NCBI GenBank assembly: GCA_016839165.1
Contig: CP069300.1
Location: 1,488,001 to 1,552,000 of the forward strand
Direction: 5' to 3'
DNA length: 64,000 nt
DNA from: Bradyrhizobium sp. PSBB068
GTDB lineage: Bacteria > Pseudomonadota > Alphaproteobacteria > Rhizobiales > Xanthobacteraceae
Shown: positions 15,783-24,756 of the stretch, piece after piece
Layout of the letters: every line of letters starts with the position of its first letter
Numbering within the stretch: position 1 is the stretch's first letter
Translations under genes and position numbers: made by a program
Notes under the pieces: model-generated
Seen by the model: the letters and a program-made list of their open reading frames with translations, nothing else
Told to the model about the DNA's origin: nothing
Databases searched by the model: none

Positions 15783-16667
15783 ATGGCCACTGCCGTATCC
15801 ATTCTTCCAGCCCAGCAATTGGCGGTGCTGGAAGACGCCTACCGCAAGGCGGTCGCGCGCAAGCGGCTGAAGGGCGCGCTGGCCACCGCGGCGTTTTGCA
15901 TCGTTCTGGTCATCGCGGCCTTCGGCGCCGAAGTGAATTTGCGCACGCTGTTCACCTATTTCGGCAACTTCGTCAGCTATTTCGATCGTATTCTCACGCT
16001 CGATTCCGGCGCGCGGGTCTGGACCGATCCCGGCGAATGGTTCTGGGGCTGGCATAAATGGCTGAGGATGCTCGGCGAGACGATCCTGATCAGCTATGTC
16101 GGCACGCTGACCGGCGCGGTGCTCGCTTTCGCGCTGAATTTCTTCGCCGCCCAGAATACCTCACCCGGACCGTGGGTGCGCTTCGTCGTCCGCCGTCTGC
16201 TGGAATTCGCCCGCACCGTGCCGGGCATCGTATTCGCGCTGATCTTCGTGATCGCGTTCGGCCTCGGCCCGATGGCCGGTGTGCTCGCGATTGCGATCCA
16301 CACCACCGGGGCTCTCGGCAAGCTGTTCGCCGAGATCGTCGAGAACGCCGACATGAAACCGGTAGAGGGCATCCGCTCCACCGGCGCAAGCTGGCTGTCC
16401 TGCATGCGCTTTGCCATCCTGCCGCAGGTGTCGGCGGGCTACGCCAGCTATGCGCTGCTGCGGTTCGAGATCAACGTCCGCGAAGCGTCGGTGATGGGCT
16501 TCGTCGGCGCCGGCGGCATCGGGCAGGAGCTCGTGGTCGCGATCCGCAAGTTCTACTATTCCGACGTCAGCGCCATCCTCGTCACCATCATCGTCACCGT
16601 CTTCATCATCGACATCTCGACCGGCTGGCTGCGCGGCCGGCTGTTCGGTAAGGAGACCCGCCGATGA
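15783..16667 (+). CDS. phnE: Phosphonate ABC transporter permease 1
   Basis: A 294-residue integral membrane protein of the binding-protein-dependent transport family. Several transmembrane segments are evident, and the cytoplasmic EAA loop (VEGIRSTGASWLSCMRFAILP) contacts PhnC. The C-terminal EASVMGFVGAGGIGQEL is typical of PhnE. Its stop overlaps the next permease start, so the two halves are made together and likely form a heterodimeric channel. Confidence 0.92.
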   Translation: MATAVSILPAQQLAVLEDAYRKAVARKRLKGALATAAFCIVLVIAAFGAEVNLRTLFTYFGNFVSYFDRILTLDSGARVWTDPGEWFWGWHKWLRMLGETILISYVGTLTGAVLAFALNFFAAQNTSPGPWVRFVVRRLLEFARTVPGIVFALIFVIAFGLGPMAGVLAIAIHTTGALGKLFAEIVENADMKPVEGIRSTGASWLSCMRFAILPQVSAGYASYALLRFEINVREASVMGFVGAGGIGQELVVAIRKFYYSDVSAILVTIIVTVFIIDISTGWLRGRLFGKETRR

Positions 16668-17512
16668 GCCAGATGCCGAAGCCGGACGCTGCGGAGCTGC
16701 GGGCCAAATATCCCGGCGTGTTCGAGCGGCCCGCATCGGCGCGGCTGGCGATGCCGGCCATGATCGCGGCAGCGCTCGCGATCTTCGTCTACGGCCTGGT
16801 CGATCTCGACTTCTCGCCGACCAGGCTGATCGCGGGGATGAGCCAGCTCGGCTGGATCACCATGATGATGATCCCGCCGAATCCCGGTTCGTCGTTCCCG
16901 CTCTACATGCAGGCGCTCGGCGAGACGCTGTCGATCGCGCTGCTTGGTACCACGCTTGCCGCGCTGCTGGCGCTGCCGGTCAGCCTGCTCGCGGCGCGCA
17001 ACATCATCCCGTCGAACCTGATCCGCTTTCCGGTGCGCCGCTTCCTCGACTCGATCCGCGGCGTCGATACGCTGATCTGGGCGCTGGTCTGGATCAACGT
17101 CGTCGGCCTCGGCCCGTTCGCCGGCGTGCTGGCGATCATGGTGTCGGACTTCGGCGCGTTCGGAAAGCTGTTCTCGGAGGCGATCGAGGCGGCGGATCGC
17201 AAGCAGGTCGAGGGTATCAGGGCCTCCGGCGGCAATGCGCTGCACGAGATCCGCTTCGGCCTGCTGCCGCAGGTCTTGCCTGTGATCGCCGGGCAGGTGC
17301 TCTACTTCATCGAGTCCAACACCCGTTCTGCCACCATCATCGGCATCGTCGGCGCCGGCGGCATCGGCCTGCAGCTCGCCGAGCAGATCCGCGTGCTGGA
17401 ATGGCAGAAGGTGTCGTTCCTGATCCTGATGATCCTGATCGCGGTCGCCGCGATCGATTTCATCTCGAGCAAGCTGCGCTTTGCCATCATCGGCCAGCGC
17501 GCCGTCGTGTAG
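16664..17512 (+). CDS. phnE: Phosphonate ABC transporter permease 2
   Basis: A 282-residue second PhnE. It has the same architecture as the gene before it: SIRGVDTLIWALVWINVVGLGPFAGVLA and the EAA loop VEGIRASGGNALHEIRF, ending with IIGIVGAGGIGLQLAE. The ATG overlaps the upstream stop (ATGA). Two different PhnE subunits in tandem are common in rhizobia. It ends the transporter operon, facing phnF. Confidence 0.92.
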   Translation: MSQMPKPDAAELRAKYPGVFERPASARLAMPAMIAAALAIFVYGLVDLDFSPTRLIAGMSQLGWITMMMIPPNPGSSFPLYMQALGETLSIALLGTTLAALLALPVSLLAARNIIPSNLIRFPVRRFLDSIRGVDTLIWALVWINVVGLGPFAGVLAIMVSDFGAFGKLFSEAIEAADRKQVEGIRASGGNALHEIRFGLLPQVLPVIAGQVLYFIESNTRSATIIGIVGAGGIGLQLAEQIRVLEWQKVSFLILMILIAVAAIDFISSKLRFAIIGQRAVV

Positions 17513-17528
17513 CGTCTCCTCTGCCTCT

Positions 17529-17544
17529 CCCCGCAACAGCGGGG
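17529..17544. terminator. Hairpin between convergent phnE and phnF
   Basis: CCCCGC and GCGGGG flank AACA. The stem is short, with no clear T-run, but it is the only structured element between the two convergent genes. Confidence 0.4.
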
Positions 17545-17564
17545 CGAGCCAGAAGCACACTACG

Positions 17565-18290
17565 TCAGCCGTTCTCGACCAGAAACTCGACGCGCTCGGC
17601 GGCGAAGCGCGAGCGCTTGGTCACCAGCGGCTGGTCAGTCAGATCGACGTCGGTCGAATCGACCACGAGCACGGGCCGTCCCAGCGGCAGATCGAGCCGC
17701 GCCGCGTCGGTGGCGTCGGCGATCGCCGCGGTGATCCTTGTCGAGGAGCGCCGGTAATCGCGGACGCCATAATGCGCCAGCAGCTTGGTCATCGAGCGGA
17801 CATCGGCGAACACGCTGCCGGCATCGGGAAATCGCTCCGCCGACAGCCAGGTGGTGGAGACGCAGATCGGAGTCCGATCCGCGAAGCGCACGGCCTCGAT
17901 CCGGATCAGCGGCGCGCCGGTCTTCAGGCCGAGGTCGCGCGCGAGTTCGCGGTTGGCGAGGTCGCTGCTTGCCTCGATCAGCTGGCCGCGCGGTTCGTGA
18001 CCTTCGGCGCCGACGATCTCCGAAAACCGCGTGCGTGAGCGCAGCGGATAAGCGAGGCGCTGGGCTTCGACATAGGTGCCGCTGCCGCGCTCGGCGCGCA
18101 CCAGGCCGCGCTCCGCGAGTGCGGCGAGCGCCCGCCGCACGGTGTGGCGGTTGACCCGGTAAGTCTCGGCGATCTCCATCTCGCCCGGCAGTTTTTCACC
18201 GGCGGCAAAGCGGCCGTCAGCGATGCCGCGCTCGATGCCGTCGGCGACCTGCCGCCACAAGGCGACGCCGGAACTCTCCTGCATGCTCAT
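17565..18290 (-). CDS. phnF: GntR/HutC-family repressor of phosphonate genes
   Basis: A 241-residue regulator. The winged helix-turn-helix is at about residues 15-75 (LPGEMEIAETYRVNRHTVRR, then GSGTYVEAQRLAYPL), followed by a UTRA ligand-binding domain (RSRTFR-like region onward, with WLSAERFPDAG). It is divergent from phnG across a perfect inverted repeat containing GTCTAT and ATAGAC, the pattern expected for this family. It likely represses phnG-N and itself, with release by a phosphonate-related ligand. Confidence 0.88.
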   Translation of the reverse strand: MSMQESSGVALWRQVADGIERGIADGRFAAGEKLPGEMEIAETYRVNRHTVRRALAALAERGLVRAERGSGTYVEAQRLAYPLRSRTRFSEIVGAEGHEPRGQLIEASSDLANRELARDLGLKTGAPLIRIEAVRFADRTPICVSTTWLSAERFPDAGSVFADVRSMTKLLAHYGVRDYRRSSTRITAAIADATDAARLDLPLGRPVLVVDSTDVDLTDQPLVTKRSRFAAERVEFLVENG

Positions 18291-18317
18291 CGCGCGGTGA
18301 TACCAGAAATCTTCGGT

Positions 18318-18335
18318 TTGTCACGAAACAGTCAT
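18318..18335 (+). promoter_or_regulatory. Candidate Pho box for phnGHIJKLMN
   Basis: TTGTCAC-GAAA-CAGTCAT matches the PhoB heptamer repeat 5 of 7 and 6 of 7 with the correct spacer. It lies 59 bases before the phnG start and 11 bases before the PhnF-type palindrome, so activator and repressor sites are side by side. Confidence 0.65.
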
Positions 18336-18346
18336 GGCGCTCGGCT

Positions 18347-18378
18347 ATCAAGTTGTCTATTATCATAGACAACTTGAT
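18347..18378. promoter_or_regulatory. Probable PhnF operator
   Basis: ATCAAGTTGTCTAT and its exact reverse complement flank TATC, giving a 14-base perfect inverted repeat. GTCTAT and ATAGAC half-sites facing each other fit HutC/PhnF-type GntR repressors. It lies where the -10 and start point of a PhoB-driven phnG promoter would be, so binding would block transcription. Confidence 0.75.
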
Positions 18379-18394
18379 GCAAGCAAGGTTGCGC

Positions 18395-18865
18395 ATGAGT
18401 TCGACCAATTCGACCGGACCAAACAGCAAGCAGGCGCAGCGCAAGGCCGCGATGTCGGTGCTGGCGCACTCCGCCGCTAGCGACATCGCAGGCCGGCTGG
18501 CGGCGATCACGTTGCCCGGGCATGAGAACCTGCGCGAGCCCGAGAACGGCCTCGTGATGATGCGCGGGCGGGTCGGCGGCGACGGCGCGCCGTTCAATCT
18601 CGGCGAGGCGACGGTGTCGCGCGCGGCGGTGCGGCTTGCGAGCGGCGAGGTCGGCTTCGGCTACACGCTCGGCCGCGATGCCGAGAAGGCACGGATGATC
18701 GCGCTGTGCGACGCCATGGTGCAGTCGGCGGAGTTGTCCGGCGAGGTGGAGGCCAAGGTGATCGCGCCGCTGCGGGCCGCCATGAATGCCGAGCGTAGCC
18801 GCAAGGCTGCCGAGACCGCGGCGACGCGGGTCGATTTCTACACGATGGTGCGCGGTGAGGGATGA
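18395..18865 (+). CDS. phnG: C-P lyase complex subunit PhnG
   Basis: A 156-residue PhnG, close to the usual length. Family features include RKAAMSVLAHS and GFGYTLGRDAEKARMIALCDA. With PhnH, PhnI and PhnJ it forms the C-P lyase core; PhnI with G and H couples the phosphonate to ribose of ATP. Start chosen at the ATG with AAGG 6 bases upstream; the in-frame TTG at 18353 and ATG at 18377 lie within or at the edge of the PhnF palindrome. First gene of the eight-gene operon. Confidence 0.9.
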   Translation: MSSTNSTGPNSKQAQRKAAMSVLAHSAASDIAGRLAAITLPGHENLREPENGLVMMRGRVGGDGAPFNLGEATVSRAAVRLASGEVGFGYTLGRDAEKARMIALCDAMVQSAELSGEVEAKVIAPLRAAMNAERSRKAAETAATRVDFYTMVRGEG

Positions 18866-18869
18866 TGCA

Positions 18870-19478
18870 ATGACGACGATTGCCGAAATGCCCGCAGGCT
18901 TTGCCGACAAGGTGCTGTCGGCGCAATCAACCTTCCGCTCCGTGATGGATGCGATGGCGCGCCCGGGCAGCGTGCAGCGCGTCGCCGCCAGCGTCGGAAC
19001 GCCGGCCGGTCTGATGCGCGGCGCGGCCGCGATCGCGCTGACGCTGTTCGATCACGATACGCCGATCTGGCTCGACGCTGCGATGTCCGCAACGCCCGAT
19101 GTCGCCCGCTGGCTCAAGTTTCACGCCAGCGCGCCGGTGGTCGAGGATTCTTCGATCGCAAGCTTTGCGCTGATCGGAGATGCCGCGAACCTGCCCGCAC
19201 TGGAGTGCTTCGCGTTCGGCAGCGGCGAATATCCGGACCGCTCGACCACGCTGATCCTGCAGATCGACAGCCTGACGCAGGGGCCGGCCTTCGAGCTGAA
19301 GGGGCCCGGCATCGACGGCAGCGCGGTGCTGCAGGCGATGATCAAGCCGCGCGATTTGTTCCAGCGGCTGTCGATCAACGAGGCCCTGTTCCCGCGCGGC
19401 ATCGATGTCGTGCTGGTCCATGACGACAATATTGTCGCGATCCCGCGCACCACGCGGCTGATCGCAAGCGGAGTGTGA
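18870..19478 (+). CDS. phnH: C-P lyase complex subunit PhnH
   Basis: A 202-residue PhnH. Recognisable family segments are FRSVMDAMARPGSV, TLFDHDTPIWLD and GPGIDG. It resembles PLP enzymes in fold but carries no cofactor and serves as a structural partner in the PhnGHIJ core. Starts four bases after phnG ends. The frame stays open upstream inside phnG, but only this ATG fits the family N-terminus. Confidence 0.92.
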   Translation: MTTIAEMPAGFADKVLSAQSTFRSVMDAMARPGSVQRVAASVGTPAGLMRGAAAIALTLFDHDTPIWLDAAMSATPDVARWLKFHASAPVVEDSSIASFALIGDAANLPALECFAFGSGEYPDRSTTLILQIDSLTQGPAFELKGPGIDGSAVLQAMIKPRDLFQRLSINEALFPRGIDVVLVHDDNIVAIPRTTRLIASGV

Positions 19479-19481
19479 GCG

Positions 19482-20585
19482 ATGTATGTAGCGGTCAAGG
19501 GAGGCGAGCGCGCCATCGAGAACGCTCATCGGTTGCTTGCGCATGAGCGGCGCGGCGATCGCGATGTGCCCGAGGTGACGCTGGCGCAGATCTCCGAGCA
19601 ACTCGCGCTCGGCGTCGACCGCGTGATGACCGAAGGTTCGCTCTACGATCGCGAGCTTGCGGCGCTCGCGATCAAGCAGGCACGCGGCGACATGATCGAG
19701 GCGATCTTCCTGGTCCGCGCCTTCCGCGCCACGCTGCCGCGCTTCGGCGCCACCGAGCCGGTCAATACCGGCGAGATGCAGGTGCGGCGGCGCATCTCCT
19801 CGACCTTCAAGGACGTCCCGGGCGGCCAGATCCTCGGGCCGACCTTCGACTACACCCATCGTCTGCTCGATCCGCAGCTCGCGGAAGGCTTTGTGCCGGA
19901 GCAGCCGGAGACGGCGGAGGCTTCGCAGGCAGCGACGCCGCGGGTGACCGACATCCTCGGTCGCGATGGTTTGATCGAAGCGTCGCCGCAGGCAGATGGC
20001 GACGCGCCGGTCGGCGACCTCACGCGCGAGCCGCTGAGCTTCCCGGCCGATCGCGACCTGCGGCTGCAGAACCTGGCGCGCGGCGACGAAGGCTTCCTGC
20101 TTGCGCTCGGCTATTCGACGCAGCGCGGCTACGGCCGCAACCATCCCTTTGCCGGCGAGATCCGCTTCGGCGAGGTCGAGGTCGAGTTCTTTGCCGAGGA
20201 TGCGGGCTTCGCCGTGCCGCTCGGCTCGATCGAGCTGACCGAGTGCCAGATGGTCAACCAGTTCAAGGGTTCGACCACCGAGGCGCCGTGCTTCACGCGT
20301 GGCTATGGGCTGGCCTTCGGGCAGAGCGAGCGCAAGACCATGTCGATGGCGCTGGTCGATCGCGCGCTGCGTGCGCGCGAGCTCGGCGAGGAGGCGGTGG
20401 CGCCGGCACAGGACGAGGAATTCGTGATGTCGCACTCCGACAACGTCCAGTCGACCGGCTTCGTCGAACATCTCAAGCTGCCGCATTACGTCGACTTCCA
20501 GTCCGAACTCGGCCTGCTGCGCAAACTACGGCAGGAATTCGCCGAGGCCAATCAGGCGGTCGAACTGCAGGAGGCCGCGGAATGA
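19482..20585 (+). CDS. phnI: C-P lyase complex subunit PhnI
   Basis: A 367-residue PhnI beginning MYVAVKGGERAIENAH, the standard start. PhnI, helped by G, H and L, displaces adenine from ATP with the phosphonate to give alkylphosphonate ribose triphosphate. Segments such as FARAFRATLPRFG-like VRAFRATLPRFG, LALGYSTQRGYGRNHPFAGE and ELTECQMVNQFKG support the call. Its stop overlaps the phnJ start. Confidence 0.95.
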   Translation: MYVAVKGGERAIENAHRLLAHERRGDRDVPEVTLAQISEQLALGVDRVMTEGSLYDRELAALAIKQARGDMIEAIFLVRAFRATLPRFGATEPVNTGEMQVRRRISSTFKDVPGGQILGPTFDYTHRLLDPQLAEGFVPEQPETAEASQAATPRVTDILGRDGLIEASPQADGDAPVGDLTREPLSFPADRDLRLQNLARGDEGFLLALGYSTQRGYGRNHPFAGEIRFGEVEVEFFAEDAGFAVPLGSIELTECQMVNQFKGSTTEAPCFTRGYGLAFGQSERKTMSMALVDRALRARELGEEAVAPAQDEEFVMSHSDNVQSTGFVEHLKLPHYVDFQSELGLLRKLRQEFAEANQAVELQEAAE

Positions 20586-21466
20586 ACGCGCCGACGTATA
20601 ATTTCGCCTATCTCGACGAGCAGACCAAGCGGATGATCCGCCGTGCGATCCTGAAGGCGATCGCGATTCCCGGTTATCAGGTGCCGTTTGCGAGCCGCGA
20701 GATGCCGATGCCCTATGGCTGGGGCACCGGCGGCGTGCAGGTGACGGCCGCGATCCTCGGCCCCGACGACGTGTTGAAGGTGATCGACCAGGGCTCGGAC
20801 GACACCACCAACGCGATCTCGATCCGCAAGTTCTTCGGCAAGACCGCTGGAGTCGCGACCACGACCTCGACCGCCGACGCGACCGTGATCCAGACCCGGC
20901 ACCGGATTCCCGAGGCGACGCTGCATGAGGGGCAGGTGATGGTCTATCAGGTTCCGATCCCGGAGCCGCTGCGTTTCCTCGAGCCGCGCGAAACCGAGAC
21001 GCGGCGCATGCATGCGCTCGCCGAATACGGGTTGATGCACGTCAAGCTGTACGAGGACATCGCGCGCTTCGGCCATATCGCGACCGCCTACGCCTATCCG
21101 GTGAAGGTGAATGCGCGCTACGTGATGGACCCGTCGCCGACCCCGAAATTCGACAATCCGAAGATGGACAATTGCGCGGCGCTGCAGCTGTTCGGCGCCG
21201 GCCGCGAGAAGCGCATCTACGCGATCCCGCCCTACACCACTGTGGTCTCGCTGGATTTCGAGGACCATCCGTTCACGCGCTACCGCTTCAACGCGCCCTG
21301 CGCGCTGTGCGGCGCCGATAACTCATATCTCGACGAGATCGTCACCGACGACAAGGGCGGCCGGATGTTCGTCTGCTCCGATACCGACTTCTGCGAGCAG
21401 CGCCAGGCCGCCGGCCATCACGGCACCGAGAGCGCAGCACCGCACAAGGAGAAGGCGAATGTCTGA
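20582..21466 (+). CDS. phnJ: C-P lyase, radical SAM subunit PhnJ
   Basis: A 294-residue PhnJ, the enzyme that cleaves the C-P bond by radical SAM chemistry. The unusual iron-sulfur cysteines are visible near the end: CALC, then FVC after a 21-residue gap, and FC five residues later. GWGTGGVQVTAAILGPDDVLKVIDQG is family-typical, and the conserved Gly for the protein radical lies in this part. The products are methane or another alkane and 5-phosphoribosyl 1,2-cyclic phosphate. ATG overlaps the phnI stop. Confidence 0.96.
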   Translation: MNAPTYNFAYLDEQTKRMIRRAILKAIAIPGYQVPFASREMPMPYGWGTGGVQVTAAILGPDDVLKVIDQGSDDTTNAISIRKFFGKTAGVATTTSTADATVIQTRHRIPEATLHEGQVMVYQVPIPEPLRFLEPRETETRRMHALAEYGLMHVKLYEDIARFGHIATAYAYPVKVNARYVMDPSPTPKFDNPKMDNCAALQLFGAGREKRIYAIPPYTTVVSLDFEDHPFTRYRFNAPCALCGADNSYLDEIVTDDKGGRMFVCSDTDFCEQRQAAGHHGTESAAPHKEKANV

Positions 21467-22256
21467 GCTTTCGAGCCTCGACACCGATCAGCCGCTGCTG
21501 GTGGCCGAGGGGCTTGCCAAGAATTACGGCCGGCTGCCGGCCTGCCGCGACGTCTCGTTCGCGCTGTATCCCGGCGAGGTGCTGGCGATCGTCGGTGAAT
21601 CCGGTTCGGGCAAGTCGACCTTGCTGCAATTGCTCTCGGCGCAGCTCGCGCCGAGCGCAGGAAGGGTGTCCTACCGGATGCGCGACGGCGTGCTGCGCGA
21701 TCTCGCCGAGCTCGGCGAGGCGGAGCGGCGTTTCCTGTTCCGCACCGACTGGGGCTTCGTGCATCAGGACCCGGCGCAGGGCCTGCGCATGGGCGTTTCG
21801 GCCGGCGCCAATGTCGGCGAGCGGCTGATGGCGGTCGGCTGGAACCACTACGGTCGAATCCGCGACACCGCGTCGACCTGGCTGGAACGGGTCGAGATCG
21901 ATGTCGGCCGCATCGACGACGCGCCGAAGACCTATTCCGGCGGCATGCGGCAGCGGCTGCAAATCGCGCGCAACCTCGTCACCGAGCCGCGGCTGGTGTT
22001 CATGGATGAGCCGACCGGCGGCCTCGACGTCTCGGTGCAGGCGCGCCTGCTCGATTTGATGCGCAATCTGGTCAGCGAGCTTGGCCTTGCCGCCATCGTC
22101 GTGACCCACGACCTCGCCGTCGCGCGCCTGCTGTCGCATCGCGTGATGGTGATGAAGGGCGGCCGCGTCATCGAGACCGGCCTCACCGACCAGGTGCTCG
22201 ACGATCCCCGCGAGCCCTATACCCAGCTGCTCGTTTCCTCGATTCTGCCGCCATGA
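21459..22256 (+). CDS. phnK: C-P lyase-associated ABC ATPase PhnK
   Basis: A 265-residue ABC-type ATPase. Walker A is GESGSGKSTLLQLL, the signature YSGGMRQRLQIARNL and Walker B LVFMDEPTGGLD. PhnK docks on the PhnJ subunit of the core complex rather than acting in transport. It overlaps phnJ by eight bases. Confidence 0.93.
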   Translation: MSELSSLDTDQPLLVAEGLAKNYGRLPACRDVSFALYPGEVLAIVGESGSGKSTLLQLLSAQLAPSAGRVSYRMRDGVLRDLAELGEAERRFLFRTDWGFVHQDPAQGLRMGVSAGANVGERLMAVGWNHYGRIRDTASTWLERVEIDVGRIDDAPKTYSGGMRQRLQIARNLVTEPRLVFMDEPTGGLDVSVQARLLDLMRNLVSELGLAAIVVTHDLAVARLLSHRVMVMKGGRVIETGLTDQVLDDPREPYTQLLVSSILPP

Positions 22257-22963
22257 GCTTGCCAATGACCGCGATGATCGAACTTGCCAATGCCGAGAAG
22301 ACCTTCACCATGCATCTGCAGGGCGGCGTCGAGCTGCCCGTGGTGCGCGGCGTCTCGTTCCACGCCGATCCCGGCGAGTGCGTGGTGCTGTCGGGCCCGT
22401 CGGGCGCCGGCAAATCCTCGATCCTGAAGATGATCTTCGGCAATTACCGCTGCGACAGCGGCCGGATCGGCATCCGCCACAACGGCAGGGTTGTTGACCT
22501 TGCGACCGCCGAGCCGCGTCAGGTGCTGAGCATCCGCCGCTCGACGATCGGCTATGTCAGCCAGTTCCTGCGCGCGGTGCCGCGGGTGGCGACCATCGAC
22601 GTCGTCGCCGAGCCGTTGATCGTCAACGGCGTGGCGCGCGAGGAAGCCCGCGAGCGTGCAGGCAAACTGCTGCGCCGGCTCAACATTCCGGAGCGGCTGT
22701 GGTCCTTGCCGCCGTCGACCTTCTCCGGCGGCGAGCAGCAGCGCGTCAACATTGCACGCGGATTCATCTCGGACCTGCCGATCCTGCTGCTGGACGAGCC
22801 GACCGCTTCGCTCGATGCGGCGAATCGCGCAGTGGTGGTCGAGCTGATTGCGGAAAAAAAGACCAGGGGCGTCGCGATGGTCGCCATTGTCCATGACGAC
22901 GAAATCCGTCATCTGATTGCCGATCGCATCGTCGATGTGACCTCGTTCGCTGCTGCTGCCTGA
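22253..22963 (+). CDS. phnL: C-P lyase-associated ABC ATPase PhnL
   Basis: A 236-residue ATPase with Walker A GPSGAGKSSILKMI, signature FSGGEQQRVNIARGF and Walker B ILLLDEPTASLD. PhnL joins PhnGHI in forming the ribose triphosphonate and binds the complex with PhnK. Its start overlaps the phnK stop (ATGA). Confidence 0.93.
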   Translation: MSLPMTAMIELANAEKTFTMHLQGGVELPVVRGVSFHADPGECVVLSGPSGAGKSSILKMIFGNYRCDSGRIGIRHNGRVVDLATAEPRQVLSIRRSTIGYVSQFLRAVPRVATIDVVAEPLIVNGVAREEARERAGKLLRRLNIPERLWSLPPSTFSGGEQQRVNIARGFISDLPILLLDEPTASLDAANRAVVVELIAEKKTRGVAMVAIVHDDEIRHLIADRIVDVTSFAAAA

Positions 22964-22976
22964 AGGACCGTTTGAA

Positions 22977-24131
22977 ATGACCACCAAGCAAGACGCCATC
23001 ATCGGCAACGCCCGGCTGGTCCTCGCCGATCGCGTGGTCGAGCAAGGCTGGGTGGCTATCGTTGACGGCAAGATCGCCGAGTTCGGCGAGGGCAGGGCGC
23101 CCGGGGGCGCGGAGGACGCCGGCGGCGATCTCCTGATGCCGGGTCTGATCGAGCTGCACACCGACCATCTCGAGATGCACTACGTGCCGCGGCCGAAGGT
23201 GTTCTGGAACCCGGTCGCCGCCGTAATTTCCTATGACGGGCAGCTCGCAACCTCCGGCATCACCACGGTGCTGGATTCGCTGCGGGTCTGGCGCGAGGAC
23301 GGCGCCGAGGACGTCGACGGCCGCGCCGGCGTGCTGGCGGCGGCGATCTCGGCAGCACGCGAGGAGGATCTGCTGCGCGCCGATCACTTCCTGCATCTGC
23401 GCTGCGAGGTACCGATGCCTGACGTCGTCGCCGAGGCCAAGGAGCTGATCGACCGGCCGGACGTGCGGCTGATGTCGCTGATGGATCATACGCCGGGCCA
23501 GCGCCAGTTCCGCGACGAGGTCAAGTTGCGCGATTATTACCGCGGCAAGGGCGGCGGCATGACCGACGCCCAGCTCGACGTGCTGTTCGCGCGGCGCTTC
23601 GCCTATCAGAAGGAATATGCGGTCGCGAACACCCGCGCGATCGTCGCGCTGGCGCATGAGTACAGGATCCCGCTGGCGAGCCACGACGACACCACCGACG
23701 AGAACGTGGTCGATGCCGTCAACGACAAGGTGGCGGTGGCGGAATTCCCGACCACGATGGAAGCCGCGCGGGGCCTGCACGCCGCCGGCATCGACATCCT
23801 GATGGGCGCGCCGAACGTGGTCCGCGGCGGCTCGCACTCCGGCAATATCGCGGCGGTCGATCTCGCCAATGAAGGCATGCTCGATATCCTGTCGTCGGAT
23901 TACATCCCGTCCAGCCTGTTGATGGCGGCGTTGCAACTGCCGCGGCATGTGCCGGCGATCGACCTTGCCTCCGCCGTGCGCACCGTGACCAAGACGCCGG
24001 CCGAAGCGGTCGGTCTGTCAGATCGCGGCGAGGTCGCGGTCGGCCGGCGCGCCGATCTGATCCGCGTGCACGTCGCGCGCGACCTGCCGGTGGTGCGCAG
24101 CGTCTGGCGCGAGGGGAGGAGGGTCGCGTGA
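22977..24131 (+). CDS. phnM: RPnTP diphosphatase PhnM
   Basis: A 384-residue amidohydrolase-fold enzyme that removes pyrophosphate from alkylphosphonate ribose 5-triphosphate. The canonical motifs are all there: GLIELHTDHLE (metal site), [39 protein letters not shown] and LSSDYIPSSLL. It is the standard copy; a diverged one lies at 11833-13005. Stop overlaps the phnN GTG start. Confidence 0.95.
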   Translation: MTTKQDAIIGNARLVLADRVVEQGWVAIVDGKIAEFGEGRAPGGAEDAGGDLLMPGLIELHTDHLEMHYVPRPKVFWNPVAAVISYDGQLATSGITTVLDSLRVWREDGAEDVDGRAGVLAAAISAAREEDLLRADHFLHLRCEVPMPDVVAEAKELIDRPDVRLMSLMDHTPGQRQFRDEVKLRDYYRGKGGGMTDAQLDVLFARRFAYQKEYAVANTRAIVALAHEYRIPLASHDDTTDENVVDAVNDKVAVAEFPTTMEAARGLHAAGIDILMGAPNVVRGGSHSGNIAAVDLANEGMLDILSSDYIPSSLLMAALQLPRHVPAIDLASAVRTVTKTPAEAVGLSDRGEVAVGRRADLIRVHVARDLPVVRSVWREGRRVA

Positions 24132-24721
24132 CCGATGCGTCCGTGATCGCCGAACAGCGCGCTGCGATCGGGCCGGGCCGGTTGATCCTGGTGGTCGGCC
24201 CGAGCGGCGCCGGCAAGGATACGCTGCTTGGGTTCGCGAAGGCGGCCTGCGCCGATGATCATGACATCGTGTTTCCCCGCCGGCTGATCACCCGCCAGGC
24301 CTCGGCGTCGGAAGACAATGAGGAGATCGGCGCGGACGCGTTCCAGCGTGCGGCGGCCGCCGGTGACTACGCCATGCACTGGGAAGCGCATGGCCATCGC
24401 TATGCGCTGTCGCGGGCGATCAACGACGAGATCCGCGCCGGACGCACTGTGATCGCGAACGTCTCGCGCACGGTGATCGCGGCGGCCCGCCGCGACTATG
24501 CCAGTGCCACGGTCGTGCTGGTCACGGCGCCGCCGGACGTGCTGGCCGCCCGGCTCTCGATGCGGGCACGCAGCAGCGACGGTCTGCTCGCGCAGCGGCT
24601 GGCCCGCACCGTCGACGAGAGCACCGCGACACCCGACTTCACCATCGTCAATTCCGGCACCGCCGAATATCATGCGCGACAGCTCGTCCGCATCATCAGG
24701 GGCGAACGCTGGGACGCGTGA
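24128..24721 (+). CDS. phnN: Ribose 1,5-bisphosphate phosphokinase
   Basis: A 197-residue kinase of the guanylate-kinase-like fold. The P-loop is VVGPSGAGKDTLL and the following FPRRLITRQASAS matches PhnN. It phosphorylates ribose 1,5-bisphosphate to PRPP, returning the ribose of the C-P lyase product to nucleotide or NAD synthesis. GTG start overlaps the phnM stop. Last gene of the operon; making its substrate needs a cyclic phosphodiesterase, which this operon lacks. Confidence 0.92.
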   Translation: MTDASVIAEQRAAIGPGRLILVVGPSGAGKDTLLGFAKAACADDHDIVFPRRLITRQASASEDNEEIGADAFQRAAAAGDYAMHWEAHGHRYALSRAINDEIRAGRTVIANVSRTVIAAARRDYASATVVLVTAPPDVLAARLSMRARSSDGLLAQRLARTVDESTATPDFTIVNSGTAEYHARQLVRIIRGERWDA

Positions 24722-24756
24722 CAACGGACGAGCAGCCACAAAGGAGAACAGCACTG

